From Ophiosphaerella korrae (Eukaryota; Ascomycota; Dothideomycetes; Pleosporales; Phaeosphaeriaceae): a DNA stretch of 64,000 nt. The DNA lies in the NCBI GenBank assembly GCA_028456385.1, contig JALNQF010000143.1, positions 18,501 to 82,500 of the forward strand. Direction: 5' to 3'. The translations under genes and the position numbers were made by a program. Under the pieces are notes generated by a model, which did no database searches, had not been told where the DNA came from, and saw only the letters and a list, made by a program, of their open reading frames with translations. Of the stretch, positions 53,101 to 62,603 are shown one piece after another (positions within the stretch are counted from its first letter, which is position 1; each line of letters opens with the position of its first letter).

Positions 53101-55880
53101 TTTGTTATTCTAAAAGGGCACAAACAGAGAAAGGATAGAGAAGCGAAGAGGATATCCGGATAGTGCGAGTCGAAGAGCAGTCGGCGAGCAGTCCAAGGAG
53201 AGTTGGCAGCGATCAAAGACCAGACGAAAGCGGTGGCTGTACAGAGAGTTGGAGATTACGAGATTACGGATCGCAATGATCTGGCTATAAGACGAAGTGT
53301 GAAGGCGGCCGACGGGCGAAGTAGTTGGAGCTATTAACAAGATCTTGGTCGCAGAGGCCAGAAATGGGAGGAGTGGTGGGTTGGCAGGAGCGGCGAAGAT
53401 AAGTAGACAGGGTGATGCGACTGGCTGTGCAGGAGTCTTCTCAGAGCGGGAGCAACGATACTGGCGCGCTCGTGCAGTGGTGATTAGGATAGTAAAAGCT
53501 GGTCCAAAGAATCAGAGCAGGAAGAGTGAAGAGAGGGCTCGGTGAAGAGAGGGCTCGAGGAAGAGAGGAAGGGTGGATGGAGGAGATGCGAGATGGGAGA
53601 TGGAGGGGCCAGGAGAAAAGGTGACGAGCAGCGAGAAGCGAGCAGCGAGCGAGGAATAGGGACAGGCGGGCCAGGTGCTCGTTATGAAAGGGCGCGATGG
53701 TTGGACGGCGGGAGGGTGGCTAGAGGGGCTTGGCAGGTATGGTATCCCTGCGGGGCTAGCTCCAGGAGGCTGCAGCAATCGAGGCAGGCTTGAAACGCTG
53801 GCAGCCAAGGGCCATTGGATTGGGGATTCCAGGAGCGCGCCCTGGCCTGTCCGCCGGGCTCTTTGTTCATGCGCAACGAGGGCGTACGCGTAGCGAATCC
53901 AGCAGTGCTATCTAGCGACGCGCAGCATGCGTTCGTTGCCTTTGCTACCTCGGGAGCACGACGAGCAAGGGAGGCCAGCGCGCGAAACATTGTCGTTGAA
54001 ACAGGACATTCTCATTGCTCGGCCGGCTCTGCTCGCGCACACCGCAAGACCCGCTGTGCGACTTTGATAGCGTCTATGCCGGCGCCGTGGGCCAGTCGTT
54101 GGCCGTCAGCCAGCGTGCAAACGGCGGCTACGCACAAGACAGGCACATGTTCACCTGCGAGCGGCCAATCACGTGGCGAACCGGCGCCCTGTCTTCAGCC
54201 ACGTCTAAATATACACACGCGCACACCTCGCAGCCGCATCAACAATTATCTCACATCCATCAGCAGCCATGGCACGAACATCATCTGCCATCTGCCATCT
54301 GCCGGCCAGGTACCTACCTGCTTGCTCTTGCCACTTGTCCTGCTCAGATCACACAAAGCATGAATCTGTGCGTGTCGTATTTGCAGGGGCGCGAGCTTGC
54401 GACGCCCGTCCCCATCCGGCCTAGCCCCAGGTCTCGCCTCAGCTCACCCAGCCCAAGTCCGTCTCTCCACCGCCAGAACCAACTCTGCAAGACCAACACC
54501 CAGCCCCGGTCTGACACGCACGCCGCACTGCAGCCTGCAGCTCGGCGATTTTGATCCTTTGCCACTGCAGTCGACGTCAATCCATCTGCTCCAGCTTGTC
54601 CTATGCAGGCCTGTTGGTGACTGCAGACTGTTTCATCTTCCGGAGCCTTCGGGCTGCCCCTCTGTCACAACCGTCTCATCTAATGTGCACAATCTCGGTA
54701 GCAAGGGCCCTGCAGGAACGCCTGCCAAGTCCGCTTCCCACCGTCGATGCTTGCATTGCTTGCGCGCGGGGACGGGGAGCCCCTTGCATGCTCCCCAATC
54801 TTTGATTCAGGCACCCCCAAGTCATGCCGCACCAGTCACACAACCTTTGCTCAATCTTGTTTCAATCCTATCCTGCCCACCACACGCTGCCCATCATCAC
54901 GCCGCCTGTTTCCACTCGGAGCCACTGAACTGGAGGCTGCCACGCCTCAACGTCGACAATAGATTGATGGTGCTATCTACCAGGCCATGCATCGCTCTAC
55001 CGAGGCGGTCCTTGGTAATCAATGACGATCAATATCTCCACCTACCAGGATCCTCGCGACGGTTGTGCCGGCTGCCAGCCCTACCCGATACTTGATAGAT
55101 AGCGATAACTGCTGTACCTCTGTAGCAGCTGACTAGTCTACTGCGTAGTATGTGCCCGGTAGATTGCATTGAATTCTATGAATTCCATCCTGTCGTCTCC
55201 TTGCCATACTTACATTCCCGCCAGCCAATAGTCTACGCGCTCGTATTGGCAAGGCGTGGAATAACATCTTACTTTGTAGCACATGTCCGTGGACCTGACA
55301 CTCATCACGTGTCCGTGGCAAATCCCAAGACGCACCTTCCTCACCTGTCGCCTGCCGGACAACTCAATTTCAACTACACGTAATCCCTTCCTTAAATAGG
55401 TTCGTGCTCAATTGTACACGTGTGCGTAGAACCTGGTACAATATATCGTATCAACCTCACATTTATCATCAGCTCAGCCTATCCCCTCGCCATCCATACC
55501 GTGCATCACCACAATCAACGCCACCAAATAATCCCCTTGAATCCCACGTTCACTCGTATAATACTGCTGCCACTAGTTGCATAACCTGCACTCACCCCAC
55601 CTTTGCTCAGTGAACAATGCCAACAAGTGAACACACCCAACAATACTAAGCAGGCACCCACCCACCCAATTGTTCCCACCCCATGTCCTGAGTATAATAG
55701 TAAGAGCGACAATGGATAAATAATGTCGCCCATATATATACCTCCGCACACCAACCCCCCTCGATACCCCAGACCACCCATAACGCAACCATTTCTTTTC
55801 AACGCCTGATACAAGATATCGACCTGCACATACCAAATTTCTACACAACCACAAGAAACACATCACAGCCAGACGCTTCG
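53101..55880. promoter_or_regulatory. Long intergenic region upstream of the CaaX-peptide gene
   Basis: 2.8 kb without a gene I can support. The first kilobase is purine-rich on the plus strand, thus a pyrimidine-rich leader for the Q-rich gene; GCGAGCAGCGAG-type repeats occur near 53,626-53,650. From 54,200 to 55,500 it is C-rich with several long but unconvincing frames (for example 54397-55095 plus). CACGTG-like and ACACGTGT elements occur near 55,305-55,312 and 55,415-55,422. The last 160 bases contain a TATA box. Confidence 0.45.
55731..55741 (+). promoter_or_regulatory. TATA box of the CaaX-peptide gene
   Basis: CATATATATAC lies about 145 bases upstream of the ATG at 55881, followed by a C/A-rich leader. 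The strength of the match and its distance suggest a real, regulated promoter and argue that the short ORF is a gene. Confidence 0.6.
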
Positions 55881-56111
55881 ATGCTCGCAAGCACAAACAC
55901 AATGACGCTCCTCGTTTCTCTGGCCCTGCTGCACGTTTTCATATCCATCGTATCAGCTGTGCCCGTTGTGCCTCATTTCGACAAAGGCGTCGTGCAGCCG
56001 ATAAGCACTATCAGGAGAACAACGTGCGAGGTAGATGCACAGAACGAGGCGGGGCTGAGACGCCCGATTGTTAAGAGGCCGATGGGGGGGCCGCAGTGTG
56101 TGGTTATGTGA
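55881..56111 (+). CDS. 76-residue secreted-type peptide precursor ending in a CaaX box (CVVM), possible hybrid pheromone
   Basis: Single exon. The N-terminus (MLASTNTMTLLVSLALLHVFISIVSAVP) is a signal-peptide-like hydrophobic segment with AVP or VSA cleavage; a second in-frame ATG at 55902 would give the tidier signal. The remainder has dibasic sites IRR, LRR and VKR and ends KR-PMGGPQCVVM. CVVM is a farnesylation CaaX box and is the C-terminus I remember for the Neurospora a-type pheromone MFA-1. Kex2-type sites plus a CaaX end are the combination described for the Trichoderma hybrid-type pheromone precursor. A secreted route and cytosolic prenylation conflict topologically, so either the N-terminus is not used as a signal or the processing is unusual. 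An alternative is a small secreted protein with a chance CVVM end. Confidence 0.6.
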   Translation: MLASTNTMTLLVSLALLHVFISIVSAVPVVPHFDKGVVQPISTIRRTTCEVDAQNEAGLRRPIVKRPMGGPQCVVM

Positions 56112-56336
56112 TGGTATGCGTGGTGCTGGGCTAGGGGTGGATTATTGGGCTAGAGTTACACACACACGTCTGGTCGCTGTGCATAGCCGGATCGTATATT
56201 CATGAAATATTACTTTTTGCTCAAAAGTGCACGCGCTGTGTTTCTGTGGGTTTCAATCGACAAGTTTATATATACGTCTTATTCGCAACACGGTATGCAC
56301 CGTCAGCATACAACACCAGCAACCAGGACTACCTCA

Positions 56337-58572
56337 TCACCGCCTCTTCCCCAACATCTCAACCCCCATCCCATCTCTCCCCTCATTCACCGTAATCCGC
56401 TCCACAGCCTTGACCAAATCGTACGTCACCCCTTCCCCAACCACACTGTCCCCCTTATACTCCTCATGCCCGCGTACAAACTCCCTAATCCACTTCGCCG
56501 CCGTCCAATACGTGCCATTCGCCCGCTTGTGAATCAAATCCAGATACGTCGCCAGCTCACACCGCGTCTCGACATCCACATTTACGCTGTCCAAATACGA
56601 CTCGACGAGCGGAACAAGCCCGGGAAACTCGCCAGAAGGCTGCCCATTGATCACCTCGTTGATGCTCATCAGCGCATACTCGTCTTCGACGGGGCCCTCC
56701 GGCGTCCCCGGCCGACTAGCCCCATGCGCCCCGGCAAACACATCGCGGCGAAACCAAAAGCGCTCGCGCGCCACGGCATCGCGGCCATGCGCCGTGTCCA
56801 TGTTCTCTGCCACGCGCTGAATCGGCAGGTAGAAGTTGAGCCCAAACGAGAGCACCGCGCGCGTAACCAGCACGATGAAAATGGCAAACGCGGCGTTCTC
56901 AAAGTCGGTAATTTGGATCTCCATGGGGCGGAACTCGACGCGCCACCCGATGTCGGAGCCGGGTGGCGGCGGCTTGAAGCGCATGTGCTGCCAGTTTGTA
57001 GACTGGAGGTTCTCGAAGTGGTCGGCTTTGGTGCAGTCGAGGGCTTGCAGGTCCTCGGCGAAGACGACGATGGGGTCGCGGATGAAGAGGTGGGCGAAGT
57101 GGGTTGCGAGCAGGTCGTCCATGCCGCCGTCCAGCAGGCGTTGTTTGAGCTCTGGGTCGACGATAAGGGTTGGGTCGAGGTATTCCGGGCGCAGGCGGGG
57201 GTCTTGCGAGATGTAGGTTGAGTTGGAGGCGTAGCGGGACTTGGGGAGGCGCCAGCGGTTGTGTTTGAGGGGCTGTGGGTGTTAGTTCTGGGCGGGGCAT
57301 TTGGGGGTGGAATGGGTACCTTTTCGCCGAGCTCTTCGGGCGTGCGGTCGTCGACTGCGCGGCTGATTTGGTTCCAGCGGACGTCGGTGTCGGCGAGGAA
57401 GCCTTTGTAGATGGGGGTGGCGGCGGTGAGGGCGAGGAGGATGGGTCCCAGGGGGGTAAGTTGGTCGTACATTTGTCGTCCCTCCTCGATGTTTTTCGCT
57501 TGGAAGGTAATCTGTAAACAACAGCTTCCCATGCCGAACGCCATTGCGTCCATGTGGATGAAGTTATCCTTTGCAGCGCCGTTTCGAACATCGTCGTCCT
57601 CTGGCCAATTGTGTAGATCGTAGTTGACAGTGGGGTCTTTCCATGGCCATGGTGTGTTTTCATCCCTGAAAACAGGCACATTGACTTCCACCTTTCTTCC
57701 TCTTCGGGAGCGGATGTTTGCTGCGAGGGTTGGGAAGCGGATGTGCGGGTTTGCTATTTCGTCTGGGACAAATTGAGAGCGTAGCTTTGGCCCGGAAACC
57801 GGGAAAGAGGGCACAATGCAGTCAGGTGATCCAAGACGGGGAAAGGTTGTCAACGTGATGGGAAACTCGGAGGCTGCCATGTGCTCCTTGGCAATCTTTC
57901 GTCTGTGGAGAGGATGAGTATGTGGTTTGAGATTGTTATGCGGCTTCTTTTTACCTCCACTTCATGTTCGGTTCAACGTCTAGTAGATCCTTGAATCCAA
58001 TACCCCATGGTTTTCCAGGAGTTGCTTCGAGCATGAACCTGCCAAACTCCGGGTGGAATACTGGTGCAGGGTTTTCATGGCCCCTATACGAGTCAACACT
58101 TCGTCTTTCAGCGTAGTTCTAGTCCTCACTGTGCATCTCCAGTTTGCACATCAGGCACTCCACCCCCTTGCTGGAGTAACTTTTCATCCGTAGCAAGTGC
58201 TGCTAAGATATCTGCCTGTCTGAGAGATAGCCGAACTTTATGGCCGGCTTCATCGTAGCAAACCACCAGGTACTCGACCTAGCCGCCGATCAGTCTTATT
58301 CATCACACTTTGAATTGATGATGTACCTCGTCTCCCCAAAGCAGCGCATCTCTTTCTTTGCCCTTGGCATTCTGCCATATCGCAAGCAGTTGCTACTAAA
58401 ACTATCACTCTTGATACTATCATTTCCTTGTTCATCATACCTCGATACCCCACGACCTGACATGGGACGCAACCTTTTGTGCCTCGGGCCACTCCAGCGG
58501 CGTTCCAACAGCACTTGATCGAATTAGCGAGACGCGCCTAGCCAGGAAACCAAACCCTCACAGCAAACCCAT
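56337..58572 (-). CDS. gcs1: Glutamate-cysteine ligase catalytic subunit
   Basis: First and rate-limiting enzyme of glutathione synthesis, joining Glu and Cys with ATP in the cytosol. Seven exons: 58572-58562, 58513-58441, 58392-58327, 58278-58130, 58083-57955, 57902-57320 and 57272-56337, 648 residues with every phase closing. Conserved blocks in order: MGLLAVGTPLEWPEA, KGKERDALLWGDEVEYLVV, FHPEFGRFMLEATPGKPWG, MDAMAFGMGSCCLQITFQ, LLALTAATPIYKGFLADTDVRWNQI, HNRWRLPKSRYAS, HFENLQSTNWQHMRFKPPPP and GWRVEFRPMEIQ. These are hallmark residues of the eukaryotic GCL family including the Glu of the WGDE metal site. The first coding exon is 11 bases. The 3' half of the gene is G-rich in the sense strand. 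No defect seen. Confidence 0.96.
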
Positions 58573-59925
58573 CTCCAACCACAATTCCGTTTCTACGCAC
58601 GCCGAATCGGAGCAAAATCGGGCTAAAAACCGTACTTATGGGTTGTATCCGCGCTGGTCCGACAATAGCGGGGAAGCAAATCTTCGGTCTTAGCGTGAAG
58701 GCGTTGGAAGCAGAGGAGTTGCAAAATTATATTCAACCGCAAAGCCCAATGTGTGAGGCTCACGGTCGCAGCCACCGAAATGTGTTGAGCAAATGGGAAG
58801 AGAATCTGGATTTTAACATGGCCCACTCGAGGCATGGTCTGGCTGATGAGGCTAACGCGGGTGCACAGATTAATAATGTTGTTGGATGCGCTTGTCCATT
58901 TCAGGGAAAAGTGCCCCTCATATGGTGCTTTTTAACATCATCAAAATTCACCTTACTTCAACCTCTCTACTAAGTACAAACCTTTGAACACCCTATACTG
59001 AGCATACTGCTAGAGTCACTAATATCCCTATAGCGCAAGCACCACCCGGTACTGCTCATGTACTGAATACCCCTACGTCCTACTGTAACGAGAGAGCGTG
59101 ACATATTTTACGTTGTGAACGGTATGCTAGAAGACAAACATAAGAGGGAGAGCAGAACACGCAGCAGGACACGTGCACGACGGGAGGATATTTAGGTATC
59201 CCTTCGATGCTCGTTTCTTGTGTTACTAGTCCGTTCTGTCTCGCCTTCGCCTCAGGTTTGCCGATATCCTAGCGTGCCTCAGATTTTCTAACGTCTCAAG
59301 TCACGCAATGCGCACTGTTTGGGGTTTAATCAGCAGCTATGCGAATTGCGCTTCTTTGGTTGGTCCGGTTGCTCAACTTTCACAAATTTCGTCGTTCCCG
59401 TTTGTAAAATCGATTTTGCTAAGCTTGTTTCCCAAGGCTTCAGTACAAGCTTTATTCCACAGCATTCGGTAGAAGCTATAGCCACAGCTTCCCAGTCATG
59501 TGGCATACTCCACATAACTCGCTTAGACTTATTGTCACATAATGCGATGGCCATTTCTATAGTTCGAGCGGTTATACCCCTGCTATTGCGGGTCGATTGA
59601 AGCGCTTCACTCGGATCAGGAGCTTCAGCCCGGGCCAAGGGCCTACACGGTGCACAATAGTTGCCGTCAGATGCGGACACAGCCACTTGCCTAGCGATTC
59701 GTGAGACACTCAGTAACGGTGCTGCTCAGACCGTGCAGTATTTTGTAGCATAAATAGACCTAAGCAGCCGTTTCTTCTTCGATTTTCCTAAGCCAGTCTT
59801 CAACTCCAATTTTCAGGTCTACATTCATCCACTCTTTCCCGCTGTGCGGATTACTTTCACTACAAACCACTTCTCGTACATCAACACCAATCTTTACAAC
59901 ACCACACAAATAAACTTCAGCCAAA
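58573..59925. promoter_or_regulatory. Divergent upstream region, gcs1 / cysteine-rich secreted protein
   Basis: About 1.35 kb with no supportable gene; overlapping frames on both strands at 59319-59686 cancel each other as evidence. A TATA-like GCATAAATAG lies near 59,749, about 175 bases before the ATG at 59926. Confidence 0.45.
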
Positions 59926-60366
59926 ATGCAGTTCTCCCTCACCGCCGTTCTCTTTGGCCTCATCGCCGTCTCTTCTGCCGCCATCACCGATGTTGAGGGT
60001 GTCTACAGCGTCGCCCGTAGCGAGATCGAAACCCGCCAGGCGGCCAACGGCGCCTGCTGCATCCCCAACAAGTCCCTGAAGCAAGATGCCTGCACCGTCA
60101 ACGGTGCCGCTGGCAAGTGTGTGCCCGGAGGCCCTGCTGCTTGTAAGTAAAAAGCGTTCTGCAGAATTTTTGTCCACCAGATGACGGAGCAATGCTGACC
60201 TATACCAGGCAACGGCGCTTTGAACTGCGTTGCGAACAACCAGTTGACGTGCGACAACGCCGTCAAGGAACGCTCCGGTGTTCTGTGCCGATTCAAGACA
60301 CCCGATGGCAAGATTCAGGACGGTGCTAAGCAAATTACCAGCTTGTCCCAGGCTAAGGTTAACTAG
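59926..60366 (+). CDS. Small secreted cysteine-rich protein, candidate effector
   Basis: Exons 59926-60142 and 60209-60366 (GTAAGT donor, CTATACCAG acceptor) give 124 residues. Residues 1-18 (MQFSLTAVLFGLIAVSSA) are a signal peptide. A propeptide-like segment ends at IETRQ. The mature part has eight cysteines (GACCIP, DACTV, GKCVP, the intron-spanning AACNG, LNCVA, LTCDN, VLCRF), room for four disulfides. The CC-C-C-C-C-C-C pattern with an early doublet resembles hydrophobin spacing only loosely, since the hydrophobic runs are missing. The end is basic and polar (GAKQITSLSQAKVN). Probably an apoplastic or cell-surface protein; no named family. The AAAATG start context is strong. Confidence 0.88.
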
Positions 60367-61616
60367 AGCGTGGGAAATCGAGGGATAGTGTTGAAAGATT
60401 AAGCTCGATTTGTACATAGAGCTTTCACTGTAGATATATCGGGAAGTGTGTTTATTATTAAGATTTTAGCTGCAGCATAGTATAGTACTATAACTATAGC
60501 AATCTAAATAATAGCTATAATCTTTGGAAAATAGTTCTAAGGGTCCCCTGATCTTCTCATAATCGTTTCTAATCCCTTTCATCACTTTGATAAACAATAG
60601 TTACAACTCTCAACAAGGAGTTGTATATCTTTATTATCTCTTGCACCCAATAAATATTCCAGCTGCCGTGAAAACTTCAGTAATCGTGGAACATCCCTGG
60701 AAATAGATAAGGTTAACAGGCCAAAAACATGGAAATCAATCTATGCAAGTGCAAGAGGGTCGCTCTCTAAGGCACAAGCGGTAACTGCGCGTTTACAATT
60801 ACGTTTCTAGTGTAGGTGATCACACTCTATTTGGAGATACACGTTCTTCCTGATATAGATGGGCATGGCTATAGGCGCCATCAACACAAAGTAGCCATGG
60901 CGTCATAATTTAGTCATAATTCAGTCATAATTCACAAACGAAATTGCATTACTGCTACTGAAATATTCGCGCAGAGAGCATGGCTTTATTTGATCAATTA
61001 ACAATTTATTTTCTTCCGAATATGAGTTCGGGGATTTGGACAATCATCTGGAGTTTTCGAAGGTTTGAAGTCGGCAAAGCCACTTACAGAAGAGATGAGA
61101 TACCTGAGCAGGCAGCGGTGAATGAAACGATCGATTAAGTTACACGCTTTTCTCATTGGTAAAAGAGGGATCTCGTAAACCTATGCAGTAGCTTTCGCGA
61201 TTCCTGTTCAAGGCTTCCGGGGTTTACTGGACACGAGCTGGGAGGCCTAACACTCCATTTCGTATCCTTTGCTACGAGACACCACAGCCATGATCATGCC
61301 GTGTCGCATAGAGGCATTGAACAAAAAATACTCAGCTTAGATACCCTACTCACAAATTATACTAGCCATCTCGATGGATTCAAGACAATTGCACTGAAAG
61401 ATTGAAGTAGTTACAGTGGACGGCCTCGCGGCAATGGCGCCTCGGATTATTACTCAATCTCACAATCTTTATATCCGCAGGATGCGCTTCTTGTACACAG
61501 CCTCGATTAGACTGCGCCACGATGAGGTCGAGAGATTTATACTACAAAGCATCTGCTCCACTCTATTTACTTTCGGCGGTTTACTCACGTCCAGGATATT
61601 GGTTTAAAATATCAAT
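60367..61616. other. AT-rich intergenic region
   Basis: About 1.25 kb, AT-rich with palindromic TATAGTACTATA-type sequence near 60,481-60,500 and an 11-bp triple repeat at 60902-60934. No gene seen; the look is that of a decayed repeat. Confidence 0.5.
60902..60934. repeat. Three tandem copies of an 11-bp unit
   Basis: GTCATAATTTA followed by two copies of GTCATAATTCA. Short AT-rich direct repeat of unknown role. Confidence 0.85.
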
Positions 61617-62603
61617 ATGAAGACCGGTATACCCGTATTGTCGCTATTCATATCCTTTTCTTTAGCGCAAAACTATCGCTTCCCATCGTCTGGTCCCCTG
61701 AAGCCAGGAACAGGAACTGGACCAGAAGCATATAAGATATTTTCTGACGCCGGCCGGAACCCCAATGCAACCACTTCACTCAAATTCACACGGCCACAAA
61801 ACAACACGCTCGAAACTTGGACTTGGCGAGTCAACATCACCGACCTCGTCGTCCCAGACTCCTACTACGATGCCCGCAATATCTCAGCCAACTCCCGCAA
61901 CCTTCACGCTGCAAATACCCAATGGGATTTGCAATGGCCCGACGATTCCAAAGACTTGCAGTCCTACATAACTAAGCTGAACATCGCCATCCAATCCCGC
62001 GCCTTCATCTCCAACAAACCAGCCAACATCACCGATCGCTACCAAGACAAGGACAATGGCAACTGCACCGCCATCCTCGGCGCGCAGTGCACCCAGTCAC
62101 TCGTTGATGCCGCAGCTAAAGACACGCTTCTCAGAGTCGCGGGACTCGCGGGCCGCGAGAACACGTTCGCCATCGACGGCGATGAGATTTACGGCAGCAG
62201 CGTTGCCGGCGGTTTCGGTGCGTTCGATTATCCCAGGAGATGTAGTAGTCACGCTAACCCACCATTAGATCCCAACACCCAAAGATTCTCGAACGTGACT
62301 TCTGCGATTGCGCCGGTGAAGCCTGGGGATACGTGGTACTACCGCACGTCACAGACGTATCCGGCTGGCAATTTGACCATGTTTGATCGGGCGAAGAGCG
62401 CTTTGCATGTCCTTGTGCTGAACTTTCAGAATAAAGGTAATGTTGCGGGGAATCAGAGTGGACCTACTGTTTTGTGTCGGATTGTTGGTACGGGCGGGCA
62501 GGGCCAGGCAGGGCCGGACAAGCCAGCTGCAGGATGGCGTGAGTCGCCATTGGCGGTTTGGAGTTTCGTGGTGTTGAGTGCTATTGTTGTTATGTGGCAG
62601 TGA
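61617..62603 (+). CDS. Secreted, probably GPI-anchored surface glycoprotein of unknown function
   Basis: Intronless, 328 residues. The signal peptide is MKTGIPVLSLFISFSLAQ. The ectodomain carries many N-glycosylation sequons (NATT, NNT, NIT, NIS, NKPANIT, NVT, NLT, NQS) and repeated Asn-rich, Tyr/Trp-rich segments (ETWTWRVNITDLVVPDSYYD, TWYYRTSQTYPAGNLTMF). Cys occur near the middle (NGNCTAILGAQCTQSL), in PRRCSSHANPP and in VLCRIVG. The C-terminus is a hydrophobic segment (SPLAVWSFVVLSAIVVMWQ) after a small-residue stretch (DKPAAGWRE), typical of a GPI attachment signal. I know similar Dothideomycete proteins only as hypothetical. Cell-wall or plasma-membrane location inferred. Confidence 0.85.
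   Translation: MKTGIPVLSLFISFSLAQNYRFPSSGPLKPGTGTGPEAYKIFSDAGRNPNATTSLKFTRPQNNTLETWTWRVNITDLVVPDSYYDARNISANSRNLHAANTQWDLQWPDDSKDLQSYITKLNIAIQSRAFISNKPANITDRYQDKDNGNCTAILGAQCTQSLVDAAAKDTLLRVAGLAGRENTFAIDGDEIYGSSVAGGFGAFDYPRRCSSHANPPLDPNTQRFSNVTSAIAPVKPGDTWYYRTSQTYPAGNLTMFDRAKSALHVLVLNFQNKGNVAGNQSGPTVLCRIVGTGGQGQAGPDKPAAGWRESPLAVWSFVVLSAIVVMWQ

Noticed and set aside
54397..55095. 232-codon plus-strand frame
   Set aside because: Ser/Pro/His-rich composition expected of C-rich DNA, no domain, no good start context.
56202..57221. 339-codon plus-strand frame
   Set aside because: Antisense to glutamate-cysteine ligase, which has clear family blocks.
59319..59686. Opposed frames of 93 and 118 codons
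   Set aside because: Both strands are open over the same bases; neither has a recognisable family or splice partner.
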